From: Verrucomicrobiia bacterium
Lineage (GTDB): Bacteria > Verrucomicrobiota > Verrucomicrobiia > Opitutales > Cerasicoccaceae
Assembly (NCBI GenBank): GCA_030425485.1
Contig: JAUIAM010000002.1
Span: forward strand, 186,001 to 250,000
Length of the DNA: 64,000 bases
Reading direction: 5' to 3'
Shown here: positions 48,630 to 57,848 of the stretch, in pieces
How the letters are laid out: each line of letters starts with the position of its first letter
Numbering within the stretch: the first letter of the stretch is position 1
The notes under the pieces: model-generated
Databases searched by the model: none
Told to the model about the DNA's origin: nothing
The model's input: only the letters and a program-made list of their open reading frames with translations
Translations under genes and position numbers: made by a program

Positions 48630-51440
48630 CTACTCGGAGGCAGGCTTCACGATGATGGAAAGGCCAGCCTTATTGCCCAGGTACTCCTTGGCTACGGCAT
48701 TGATTTCCTCCACGGTGATCGAGGCGTAATCGCTCTGGATGGTACGCGCCCAATCCAACGACTGCGGATACTGCTGCGACTGCCCCAGCACGCGGCTCAG
48801 CCAGTAGCTGTTATTACGCACGTAATCCTTGAGCATGTTGAGCACAGGCTTGAGCGCGCGATCGAGCTCGTCCTGGGTCACGTTTCCCGTGCCGAGATCA
48901 GCGCCCAGCTCCGTTATCAGCTTGGCAACATCTTCGGTACTCTCGGGCTTACAGAGATTGAGCGCGTAGAGATAGCCGTAGTCCTTAAAGACTTCGCTGC
49001 TGTCATTGCGGGCGTAGGGGCTGTAGCCTTCACCCAGCTTCTCACGCACTTCGAGCCGCATGCGGTCGGCCAGGACTTGTGAAAGAATGCTCAAGCGACG
49101 GGTGCGCTGAATGTCCCAGTAATCCGTAGTCGGCCAGCTGACATAGGCCGCGGCGCGGGGCAGGTTCGTCTCGTAGGTGAAGACCTTGGCCGGGGCACCG
49201 GCCTCAACTTTGGGATAGCGCACACTGGCCCGCTCGGCAGCGAAAGGCTCGGGTTGAGCTGCTCGCTCGGGCAAGGTACCCAGCGTCTCGGCAACGAGGG
49301 CCTTTGCCATCTCGTAAGGAACGTCCCCCACGATGGCGATCTCCAGATAGGACTCGCTCAGCGGCGCATTTAGCCAAGCTTCAACCTCGTGCATGGTGAA
49401 GGCACTAAAGGTCTCCATATCAGGATAACCGAAGAAGCGGCTGTCGCTGGCCAGGTAGCGCGAGACGCGATTGCCCATGACGCCCTCCAGGGTCTGCGTC
49501 ATCCGCAGGTCAAGCTCGGCATAGTACTTGCGTGCAAGTCGAGCGGCTTCCTCACGGTAGCCCGGTTCGCTCAGGTAGGCCGTCATGAGTTCGAGCGTAA
49601 TTTTTAAATCTTCCGGTGTTGTAGCTCCGGCCATGACGAATACGTCCTCCTCGACAGAGAAGTCCGCCCCGGCGACCTTACCCGCGAGCACCTGCTTTAA
49701 CTCGTCCTCAGAGAGCTGGTCCGTGCCACCGCTGGAAAAAACCATACTGGCAAAGAGCCCCAGCCCGGGCTTGTCCGCGGGCTCACTGAGCTGGCCGCCA
49801 CCGAAGCTGATGAGCACCTGCACGCTACCGGCCTCGAAGTCGGTTTGCTTAAAGTTGAAGCGGACATTGTTTTCAAAACGCGCCTGCCAGACATCCAGGT
49901 CCTCGACGTGTTGCTCGGTGGCGAGCTTGCCCGGCATCCCCCAGTCTGCGTAGGGCCACTCGATAGCGTCTGCAGCCTCCGGGGCAAAGACCTCTACCGC
50001 CGCACTGTCAGCATAGGCCTGCTCGATACTCGGATCGTCTTGGCCGAGGGTCAGGTTACCCGTGACAAAGACGGCCCGCCCTTCATCGCTCCACATCTGT
50101 TGCAGGGTCGAATGGGCCAGTTCAGCATCGAAGTCTTCCATGGCTTCACGGGCCAGCTTAAGATCGAGCTCGGGTGAGGTAAAGACATCGTCACCGGCAA
50201 AGGCATCAGACAGGGCACCGGAAAGCGCGCGGTGCTTGCGCGTCGGGGCCTGCTCAAGCGCGAGCTCGTAGCCCGCGATGAGATTTGCCTTGGCCTCCTC
50301 GACTTCGGCTTCGCTAAAGCCAAACTCCAGTGCGCGACGCAGTTCCTGCTCACCCACGGCAAGCGCCTGCACCCACTGCTCAGGGCGGCAGGTGATTTCG
50401 ATGCCGCTGAGCTCGAAAAAGTCGAGGTAGTCAAAGTTGTAGGCCGAGCCTTCGGAGAAGGGCGCATCGGGCAGCTTGGCCAGTTTTTCCAAGCGACGGG
50501 AGAGGATGCGGTTCGCGGTGGCCATGCGGATGGCCTCGATGCGGACCTCGCGGCTATCGGGCAGGTTATCAAACGCGGTGACCGAAAGGATGCCAATCTC
50601 TGTCGCCGTGGCCTCCGGCTCGCTGTGCAGGTGGGTCCGCAGCGGAGCGCTTGTCACGACGCCCAGGTCGGGCTCAGTGATCGCGCCAGAGGGAGCTTTG
50701 AGCTGGCCAAAGTACTCCTCAACCAAGGGTACGACCGCGGCGGGGTCGAGGTCACCCACGATGACGAGGGCCATGTTATCCGGACGATACCAGGTGCCGT
50801 AAAAGTTCACGAAGACATCGCGGTCGGCGAACTTGATGACCTCGGTCTTGCCGATGGGAAGACGCTGCGGGATGAGCGAATCCGGAAAGAGAAACTCCCA
50901 ATAGGCGACAAAGGTACGGTAGTCCACCGTGTCGCGGTCACGCAACTCGCTCAAGATGACGCCGCGCTCACTCTCGATCTCCTCCTCTCGCAGGAGCAGG
51001 CCGCCCGCGTAGTCCGCCATGACCTGCATGCCCTCGCGCAGCATGGCCTCATCTGTGGCCGGGAGCTCGAGCTTGTAAACGGTCTCGTCAAAGCTGGTGT
51101 GGGCATTGGTGTCTGCCCCAAAACTCATGCCGATGCGCTGGAGATACTCGATGAGCTCCCCGGGCGGATAGTGCTCGCTGCCGTTAAAGGCCATGTGCTC
51201 CAGAAAATGGGCCACGCCCTGCTGCTCATCGCTTTCCTGCAGGGAGCCCGCCTTGACCAGCAGGCGCACGCTGGCCTTGCCCGGAGGCTCGGCGTTGGGC
51301 ATGACGGCGTATTCAAGGCCGTTGGCCAGTTGACCAAAGACCACCGTCTCATCAGCGGTCAAGTCCGTGGCAGGGGCGGGTTGATCTGCAGCCAGCACGG
51401 GAAGCCACATCAGGCAGGTAAAAGAGACGATACTTGTCAT
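48630..51440 (-). CDS. M16 family zinc metallopeptidase (insulinase/pitrilysin-like), exported
   Basis: GVAHFLEHMAFNGSEHYPPGELIEYLQRIGMSFGADTNAHTSFDETVYKL (HxxEH); start taken as ATG 51440, since the track ORF to 51557 reads through a MITE-like element. Confidence 0.93.
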   Translation of the reverse strand: MTSIVSFTCLMWLPVLAADQPAPATDLTADETVVFGQLANGLEYAVMPNAEPPGKASVRLLVKAGSLQESDEQQGVAHFLEHMAFNGSEHYPPGELIEYLQRIGMSFGADTNAHTSFDETVYKLELPATDEAMLREGMQVMADYAGGLLLREEEIESERGVILSELRDRDTVDYRTFVAYWEFLFPDSLIPQRLPIGKTEVIKFADRDVFVNFYGTWYRPDNMALVIVGDLDPAAVVPLVEEYFGQLKAPSGAITEPDLGVVTSAPLRTHLHSEPEATATEIGILSVTAFDNLPDSREVRIEAIRMATANRILSRRLEKLAKLPDAPFSEGSAYNFDYLDFFELSGIEITCRPEQWVQALAVGEQELRRALEFGFSEAEVEEAKANLIAGYELALEQAPTRKHRALSGALSDAFAGDDVFTSPELDLKLAREAMEDFDAELAHSTLQQMWSDEGRAVFVTGNLTLGQDDPSIEQAYADSAAVEVFAPEAADAIEWPYADWGMPGKLATEQHVEDLDVWQARFENNVRFNFKQTDFEAGSVQVLISFGGGQLSEPADKPGLGLFASMVFSSGGTDQLSEDELKQVLAGKVAGADFSVEEDVFVMAGATTPEDLKITLELMTAYLSEPGYREEAARLARKYYAELDLRMTQTLEGVMGNRVSRYLASDSRFFGYPDMETFSAFTMHEVEAWLNAPLSESYLEIAIVGDVPYEMAKALVAETLGTLPERAAQPEPFAAERASVRYPKVEAGAPAKVFTYETNLPRAAAYVSWPTTDYWDIQRTRRLSILSQVLADRMRLEVREKLGEGYSPYARNDSSEVFKDYGYLYALNLCKPESTEDVAKLITELGADLGTGNVTQDELDRALKPVLNMLKDYVRNNSYWLSRVLGQSQQYPQSLDWARTIQSDYASITVEEINAVAKEYLGNKAGLSIIVKPASE

Positions 51441-51453
51441 AAAAAGGGTCAGG

Positions 51454-51523
51454 CTAGGTTGTGTCTTTAAATTACGGGACGAGTAGGAAAAGACGACGTG
51501 AGATAATTTGAAGGCACAACTTA
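51454..51523. mobile_element. shorter MITE-like element of the same family
   Basis: CTAGGTTGTGTCTTTAAATTA ... TAATTTGAAGGCACAACTTA; internal GGGACGAGTAGGAAAAGACG resembles the 48293 copy. Confidence 0.65.
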
Positions 51524-51608
51524 AGGGCTCGACCTGCCGACGGCAAGCGCGAGTCACGCCAGTTTATTGTTCCCTTCGTCCTCCCAGCGTGTAGAAAGTT
51601 CCTTTTCC

Positions 51609-52910
51609 ATGATTTGGTTTTACCGGCTATTGTTCGTTCCCGCACTGCTGATCGCGCTGCCCTACTACTGGTGGCGCATGTACAAGCGCGGCGGCTATCG
51701 GCACGATTTCCACCACCGCTTTGGGCTGATCGACCGCCCGCCCACCAAACCAAAGAAGGCCCAACGCATCTGGATACAGGCCGTCAGCGTGGGGGAGATA
51801 CGCGCCCTGAGCCCACTGGTAGAAGCCCTGCACGCCACCCCGGGCATCGAGCTCATCATCACCACGACCACCAGTACAGGCTACAAAATCCTCCGGGATG
51901 AGTTTAGCGCAAAAGTCCTCAAAGTCGGCATTTTTCCGCTGGATTTCCTGCCCTTTAGCCGCAGCGCATGGCGCCGCCTGGAGCCCGATCTGGCCATCCT
52001 CATGGAGAGCGAACTGTGGCCCGAACACCTGCACCAAGCCAGGCAGCGCGGCGTCCCCGTGATGCTCATCAACGCCCGCATGTCGGACCGCTCATTCCGC
52101 CGCTACCGGAAATTCCCGGGAGCCAGCCGTCATCTCATGGGCCAGCTCAGCCGCCTGCTCGCCGCCACCCCCAACGACTACGAGCGCTTTATCGCCCTCG
52201 GGGCAGACCCCGCCACCACCACCGTGACGGGCAGCATGAAGCTCGACGCCGAAGTCGGCCCCCGCCTGTCCCCGGACGAGCGCAGCGCCCTCCAGGCCGA
52301 GATGGGCTTTACCGAGCCGGGCAAGCCTGCACCCCTTATCCTGCTTGGCTCCAGTACCTGGCCGGGCGAAGAAGCCCTCCTCGTCGAAGTACTCAACGAA
52401 GCGCTCGACGCAGACATCGACGCCCGGCTACTCATCATCCCCCGCCACGCCGAGCGCCGGGGCGAGATCATCGAGCTTTTAGATAAACAACCCCTGCCCT
52501 GGCACTTGCGCACTCGCGCCGAGCAAGCCCCGGAGTCCGTTAAAATCTACGTGGCCGACACCACGGGCGAGATGGTCCGCCTGTCCCAGGCCGCCGACCT
52601 CGCCTTTATCGGCAAGAGCCTGCCCCGGCACGAGGGCGGACAGACCCCCGTCGAGGCCGCCGCGCTCGGCCTGCCCGTCGTCTACGGACCAAACATGACC
52701 AATTTCCGCCACATCTGCCGCCAACTCCAGGAGTGTGGTGCCGCCCATCGGGGCAAGAGCAACGACGAAGTCAAAGCCGCCCTCCTCTCCCTGTTGCGCG
52801 ACCCAATCCGCCGCGAAAAGATGTCCGCCGCCGGGCAATCCTGGCACGCTAACAATCAGGGCGCGACCCAGCGCATCGTCGAGGCGGTAAACCAAACGCT
52901 CGGTATTTGA
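51609..52910 (+). CDS. waaA: 3-deoxy-D-manno-octulosonic acid transferase (Kdo transferase)
   Basis: WIQAVSVGEIRALSPLVEAL, TTTTSTGYKIL, LMESELWPEHLHQARQRGVPVMLINARMSDRSFRRY, GGQTPVEAAALGLPVVYGPNMTNF. Confidence 0.93.
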   Translation: MIWFYRLLFVPALLIALPYYWWRMYKRGGYRHDFHHRFGLIDRPPTKPKKAQRIWIQAVSVGEIRALSPLVEALHATPGIELIITTTTSTGYKILRDEFSAKVLKVGIFPLDFLPFSRSAWRRLEPDLAILMESELWPEHLHQARQRGVPVMLINARMSDRSFRRYRKFPGASRHLMGQLSRLLAATPNDYERFIALGADPATTTVTGSMKLDAEVGPRLSPDERSALQAEMGFTEPGKPAPLILLGSSTWPGEEALLVEVLNEALDADIDARLLIIPRHAERRGEIIELLDKQPLPWHLRTRAEQAPESVKIYVADTTGEMVRLSQAADLAFIGKSLPRHEGGQTPVEAAALGLPVVYGPNMTNFRHICRQLQECGAAHRGKSNDEVKAALLSLLRDPIRREKMSAAGQSWHANNQGATQRIVEAVNQTLGI

Positions 52911-53009
52911 GCCAGCTACACGAGTTCGCGGGCCCCGAGCTTACGGATTCTCCAAAAAAACAAAAAACGAGTGATGCGTGAGCATCACGGGTGAAGGGCT
53001 GTGCCCTTC

Positions 53010-53807
53010 CTAGCAGCCGGCGACGAGTTCGCGGGAAGTGGCATCGAGAGCCTTAATCGCAGCTTCGGGGTTGTCGGCATTTTCCGCCAGGCAGTTGACC
53101 AGGGCGCTGCCCACGACGGCACCGTCGGCTACCTTGCCCACCTCGGCCACATGCTCGGGCCTGGAGATACCAAAACCCACGACCACAGGTAAGTCCGTGT
53201 GCTGGCGAATCTCGCTCACTTTGTCCGCCATGTCGCCCGCCAGCGAATCCCTTACCCCGGTAACGCCAAGCTGGGAGACGTAGTAAATAAAACCCGTGGT
53301 GGCCGCGGAAATGATCGCGAGCCGCTCCGGGGGCGTGGTCGGGGCAGCGATAAAGACGGTCTTCATCTCGGCCTCGGCACAGGCGGCTAGCCATGTCTGA
53401 GCCTCCTCCGGCGGCAGATCGAGCACGAGCATGCCATCCACCCCGGCTTCCTTGGCCAGCTTGAGGTACTCCTTTTCGCCGTAGGCGTAGACGAGGTTAT
53501 AGTAGGTGTAAAAGACGATGGGTAGCTCACTGATTTCGCGCACACGGCGCACCAGCTCGAAGACCTTCTGCTGGTTCATGCCGGAGGCCAGGGCACGCTC
53601 GGCTGCGTGCTGGTTGGTCTTGCCGTCAGCCAGCGGATCGGAAAAAGGCACGCCGAGCTCAAGCAGGCCGATACCGTTGTCAATCAGCGTGCGGCAGGCG
53701 GCAAAGGAGGTCTCGGCGTCCGGGTCGCCCGCACAGAGGTAGGCGACGAAGAGCGTGCGCTCCTCGGACTTGGCACGGGCAAAAGCGTCTGCGATGCGAT
53801 CGGTCAT
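53010..53807 (-). CDS. trpA: tryptophan synthase alpha subunit
   Basis: FVAYLCAGDPD, GIGLLELGVPFSDPLADG, VDGMLVLDLPPEE, FIYYVSQLGVTGVR, VVVGFGISRPEHV. Confidence 0.95.
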   Translation of the reverse strand: MTDRIADAFARAKSEERTLFVAYLCAGDPDAETSFAACRTLIDNGIGLLELGVPFSDPLADGKTNQHAAERALASGMNQQKVFELVRRVREISELPIVFYTYYNLVYAYGEKEYLKLAKEAGVDGMLVLDLPPEEAQTWLAACAEAEMKTVFIAAPTTPPERLAIISAATTGFIYYVSQLGVTGVRDSLAGDMADKVSEIRQHTDLPVVVGFGISRPEHVAEVGKVADGAVVGSALVNCLAENADNPEAAIKALDATSRELVAGC

Positions 53808-54766
53808 TTATGCTTGCGGGTTTTGTGTTGGGTCGGTTGCTGGTGGGGGCCTTTGCACAGGCCCTTTAAAAGTAGAGTCAATGTCTCCAGGTGGGGCATG
53901 GCAATCCCCTTTGCCTGACCGCGGCGCAGGGGCTCGCCAAAGATCGCCTCCACCTCAACGGGGCGCTCGGCCAGGAAGTCCAGCAGGCTGGAGGGCTTAT
54001 AGGGGCCCATGGTGCGGGTCTCGTCAATCTGCGACTGGAGAAAACTGGGCGGGATGTCGTGCCCGTGAGCGCGGGCGGCCTCCTGCACCTCCTCCATGAG
54101 CTGCCGCACGAGGAGCGTGAGGTGCGGGCTTTGCAGGAGCTGCTGCGTGTCGATCCCCCCGGCGGCGATAGCCAGTCCGTTAAAGGGGATGTTCCAAACC
54201 AGCTTGCGCCAGAGCGACTCGTCGAGCGAGCGGGAGAAATAACACTCCAGGCCGGCGTTCTCAAAGAGCTCCACGATGTCCATCGTGCGCTCACGGTAGC
54301 TGCCGAAGAATTCCCCGATAAAAATCCGTCCGGGCAGGGTGTTTTCGATCACGCCGGGAGCCGTGCGGTTCAGGCAGACAAAGCACAGCCCGCCAAGAAC
54401 TTGTGGGGCCGGAAGGAACTCCGACAAACGCTCGACGTTACCCATGCCGTTCTGGAGGGTCAGCACCAGTGTACCCGGACCCACCAGCGGCGCGACCAGC
54501 TTTTCGAGGTCGGCATTGGCTGTGCTTTTCAACGCAATAATGACCAGATCGCAGGGCCCGATGTCCTCGCTCTTACGGTAGGCCTGAACGGGGTGGATTT
54601 GAAAGGTCTCGTCGCGCTTCTTGATCGTGAAGCCCGCCTCCCGCACCGCCTCGAAGTCACTGCGCAGGAGGAAGTGCACATCGTGTCCGCTCCGGGCGAG
54701 GTGGCAACCGTAGTATCCACCGAGCGCGCCGGAGCCAACTATGGCAACTCTGGGCTTATCCATCAT
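53804..54766 (-). CDS. panE: 2-dehydropantoate 2-reductase
   Basis: VAIVGSGALGGYYGCHLARSGHDVHFLLR; TLQNGMGNVE; stop overlaps trpA start by 4 nt. Confidence 0.9.
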   Translation of the reverse strand: MMDKPRVAIVGSGALGGYYGCHLARSGHDVHFLLRSDFEAVREAGFTIKKRDETFQIHPVQAYRKSEDIGPCDLVIIALKSTANADLEKLVAPLVGPGTLVLTLQNGMGNVERLSEFLPAPQVLGGLCFVCLNRTAPGVIENTLPGRIFIGEFFGSYRERTMDIVELFENAGLECYFSRSLDESLWRKLVWNIPFNGLAIAAGGIDTQQLLQSPHLTLLVRQLMEEVQEAARAHGHDIPPSFLQSQIDETRTMGPYKPSSLLDFLAERPVEVEAIFGEPLRRGQAKGIAMPHLETLTLLLKGLCKGPHQQPTQHKTRKHK

Positions 54767-54900
54767 GATTAAGACATCTTTTTCCGCCGCAGTTCCCTCC
54801 GGGGCAACGGTAAATTCACCTCAAGGAGCTTTACGACCCCTTTACGTAATCACTCGAAAATAGCTTTGTCATATCCGAAATGCTCCGTCATGCCTCTTGT

Positions 54901-55701
54901 ATGACTAAAAACACAGTTCTCTGCCTTGTCATTGCGATCGCCGCCACCCTGCTGTCGGGTTGCTTTGAAAACACCGTGCTTGTGGACGTCAAAAAAGACG
55001 GCTCAGGCACGATCAAAAACACGATGTACATGAGCCCGCAGATGTACCAGCAAATCGCTGTTGGCGAAGACGGACAACCCGTTGAAGGTGACCCCCTCAT
55101 CAACGACGAGTCCAAGGCTAACGCCGAAGCCATGGCCACCAAGTTCGGCCCCAACGTCAAGTTTGTCTCCCTCGAAGCCACGGACAAGGGCGACTGGAAG
55201 GGCGCTGTCGCCACTTACACCTTTGACGACGTGACCAAGCTCACGCTCGACCTGACCAGCGCGATGGACGACCCGGCAGACACCACCTCTGAGCCGAAGG
55301 CACCGATCAAGATCGCTTTTACTCCCGGTGACACCGCCAAGCTCAGCCTGACCATGCCAGACGTGGCCCCGAGCACCGAAGAAACCCCGGCCGCTCCCGA
55401 GCTGACCCCTGAGGAAATGCAGCAAATGCAGATGATGGCCATGATGCTCCAGGGCATGCAGCTCTCCATGAAGCTCACGGTCGACGGCAGCATCACCGAG
55501 ACCAACGCCTCCACGGTTGACGGCAACACCATCACGCTCTTCCAGATCGACATGGGCACGGTGCTCTCGAACCCGGCTGGATTCCAGAAGCTGCAATCCT
55601 CGGCTGAATCCGAAGACCCGCAGGCCATGCTCAAGGCCCTCAACGGTGTCGACGGCCTCATCATTGAGAGCGCGCCGAACCTCGTGGTAGACTTCAAGTA
55701 A
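54901..55701 (+). CDS. putative lipoprotein, unknown function
   Basis: Lipobox LLSGC; VDVKKDGSGTIKNTMYMSPQMYQQ. Confidence 0.75.
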   Translation: MTKNTVLCLVIAIAATLLSGCFENTVLVDVKKDGSGTIKNTMYMSPQMYQQIAVGEDGQPVEGDPLINDESKANAEAMATKFGPNVKFVSLEATDKGDWKGAVATYTFDDVTKLTLDLTSAMDDPADTTSEPKAPIKIAFTPGDTAKLSLTMPDVAPSTEETPAAPELTPEEMQQMQMMAMMLQGMQLSMKLTVDGSITETNASTVDGNTITLFQIDMGTVLSNPAGFQKLQSSAESEDPQAMLKALNGVDGLIIESAPNLVVDFK

Positions 55702-55726
55702 GCCCGCGCGCTTCCCCTTTTAGCCC

Positions 55727-55758
55727 AAAGCCCGTCGCATCATGCGACGGGCTTTTTT
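55727..55758 (+). terminator. rho-independent terminator
   Basis: AAAGCCCGTCGCATCATGCGACGGGCTTTTTT. Confidence 0.85.
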
Positions 55759-55834
55759 GTGCGGCATTTCCGCAGATTTCACAGATTACTCCAAGCCGAT
55801 CTGCCCGCACCAGCCTAATCCGAGGAGTAATAAC

Positions 55835-55973
55835 CTAGAGCATTTTAAGAAATATTGTGTCCGCAGATTTCGCAGATTCACACAGATGATTCCGGGGTTA
55901 TCCGTGAACATCTGTGTGATCCGTGGTTAAAATATAGAGACATCTCCGGCTACATTTTTATTTAAACTGCCCT
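55835..55973 (-). repeat. ~139-bp dispersed element, copy 2 (opposite orientation to 37241..37379)
   Basis: Reverse complement GGGCAGTTTAAATAAAAATGTAGCCGGAGAT...GGACACAATATTTCTTAAAATGCTCTAG. Confidence 0.85.
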
Positions 55974-55986
55974 AACTGCCGTCTCC

Positions 55987-57123
55987 CTACTCCCCTGACT
56001 GCTCCTCTTTCGGGGCAAACGGGTTGTGCCCTTCGCGAAAACCGAAGTCGAGCGGGCGTTTTTCGTCACCGGCCAAATAGACCGTCTGGGTCGGGAAGGC
56101 GAAGTCGATGCCCTCTTCGGCATAGCGCTCAAAAAGTTGCTGGAGGAACTTTTGGTTGAAGGCGAGAAAGTCCCAGTACTCCGCCGGGTGGTACCAGTAG
56201 ATGACGAGGATATTCAGGCTGTCCGCATTGAGGCTGTTAAAGTAAGCCCGCGGCGGGAAGTCCTCATGCATGCCCTCGTGGTTATCCAGCAACTCCTCGA
56301 TGATCTGCACCGCGCGTTTGATTTTATCCGGCGGCGTGTCGTAGGTGATGGTGATGTCGTGAATCTGGCGGATGTTGGGCCGCTTGCTGATGTTGCGGAT
56401 CACGTCCCCCGAAAGCTTGCCATTGGGGATCGTAACCAGGTGCCCCTCCAGCGTGCGCTGCTTGGTACACATGATGCCGACCTCCTCCACCGGACCGTCG
56501 TTACCGGAGTAAACGATGCGGTCGCCGAGGTCGAAGGGGCGGTTGATAAACAGCACGATGGAGCCGAAGAAATTTGCAATGCTCTGCTGCGAAGCCAGCG
56601 CCAGTGCCGCCGCCCCCACGCCCAACCCGGCCAGAATGGTCGTAAAGTCCTGGTTGCTGATGATCTGAATGCACTGCAAAAGCCCGAGCAGCAGGACAAC
56701 TGTGCGCAGGCTATTGCGCACCATGACGCCCACCATGCCGTTGAGCGAGACGTCGTCCTTAGCCGAAAGGCGCATAAGCCAGGCCTCGGGCACCGCGATG
56801 AAGAACCACGCCATGCGGCAAATGGCCAACACGAGAATCAGGTCACTGGCCACCTCCTGAATTTTCTCAATGCCATCGGGAAAGGGTGTCAGGTCAAAGG
56901 CCAGGTTTTGTCCCAAGGCGAAGGTGACGAAGATGACCCCCTTGGCCACGGCCAGGAGTGCCTCTGCCGCCACGGCGTTCTCCCGTTTGCGCTGGCGCTC
57001 GGAGGCTTTACGGAAAAGGTACTTGAGGAAGCAGCCAATGATGACCGCCACGGCGACCACCCCCAGGACCATCAGGTAGAGCCAGATTTCGTTGCCGAGA
57101 AAGGTGGTATCGAGTATTTCCAT
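55987..57123 (-). CDS. mechanosensitive ion channel family protein (MscS-like)
   Basis: GVGAAALALASQQSIANFFGSIVLFINRPFDLGDRIVYSGNDGPVEEVGIMCTKQRTLEGHLVTIPNGKL. Confidence 0.92.
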   Translation of the reverse strand: MEILDTTFLGNEIWLYLMVLGVVAVAVIIGCFLKYLFRKASERQRKRENAVAAEALLAVAKGVIFVTFALGQNLAFDLTPFPDGIEKIQEVASDLILVLAICRMAWFFIAVPEAWLMRLSAKDDVSLNGMVGVMVRNSLRTVVLLLGLLQCIQIISNQDFTTILAGLGVGAAALALASQQSIANFFGSIVLFINRPFDLGDRIVYSGNDGPVEEVGIMCTKQRTLEGHLVTIPNGKLSGDVIRNISKRPNIRQIHDITITYDTPPDKIKRAVQIIEELLDNHEGMHEDFPPRAYFNSLNADSLNILVIYWYHPAEYWDFLAFNQKFLQQLFERYAEEGIDFAFPTQTVYLAGDEKRPLDFGFREGHNPFAPKEEQSGE

Positions 57124-57197
57124 AGCTGGCTACGAGCTAATACAATGCCAGCTTGCTTGCAAGCACCGGGCCGGGATTATCCCGGTAAGCCTATCTC

Positions 57198-57737
57198 CTA
57201 CTCGTAGGACACGCCATCGATGACGAGTCCGTCGAGCAGCGCCTTGACCTCAGGTAATTGCTGTGGGTCAGGCTTGGTGGAGACAAGACCGAGCAGGGTT
57301 AGGGTATCCCCCACTGCCAGCACGTAGGCCACACCGTACTCCTTTCCGCCTGTAGATTCCAACATGGGCTCATCGCCCTCATCCAGATTCGCGAATATGG
57401 CAAAGGCCTTTCGCTTGAACATGGTTACGTACTCGGTCTTCAGGTCAGCCACACCATCGTCACCCGCGAAGCCGCTCTTCATCGACTGCTGAAACTGCTC
57501 ACCCTCGATAAACTGCTGAAGGGCTTCCTCCGGCTGCCCCGTTCCGGCCAAGCTCAGGCGGAAAACCACGCTCTTGTCCTCATTGATAAAACCATACTCG
57601 CCGGGATTTACGATATCATCCAACTCCGTCCAGCCACTGGTATTTTTCAGGACAAGCAAGCCGTCCGGGCTGGTGTACTCGGCGCGGGCCGTAGCGCATA
57701 GCAAGAAGGCGAGCAGGAGTGAGGTAATGCTTTTCAT
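57198..57737 (-). CDS. hypothetical secreted protein
   Basis: MKSITSLLLAFLLCATARAEY signal peptide; start taken as ATG 57737. Confidence 0.65.
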   Translation of the reverse strand: MKSITSLLLAFLLCATARAEYTSPDGLLVLKNTSGWTELDDIVNPGEYGFINEDKSVVFRLSLAGTGQPEEALQQFIEGEQFQQSMKSGFAGDDGVADLKTEYVTMFKRKAFAIFANLDEGDEPMLESTGGKEYGVAYVLAVGDTLTLLGLVSTKPDPQQLPEVKALLDGLVIDGVSYE

Positions 57738-57848
57738 ATGGCGGTTCTTTGTGAGAGTTCGAATTGAATGCGATGCCGAATGCATAGCGAATCACAACTA
57801 CCGTGACAACCCCTAAGGCTGTGCTTGAAAAAAACGGAACGAGCTAGC

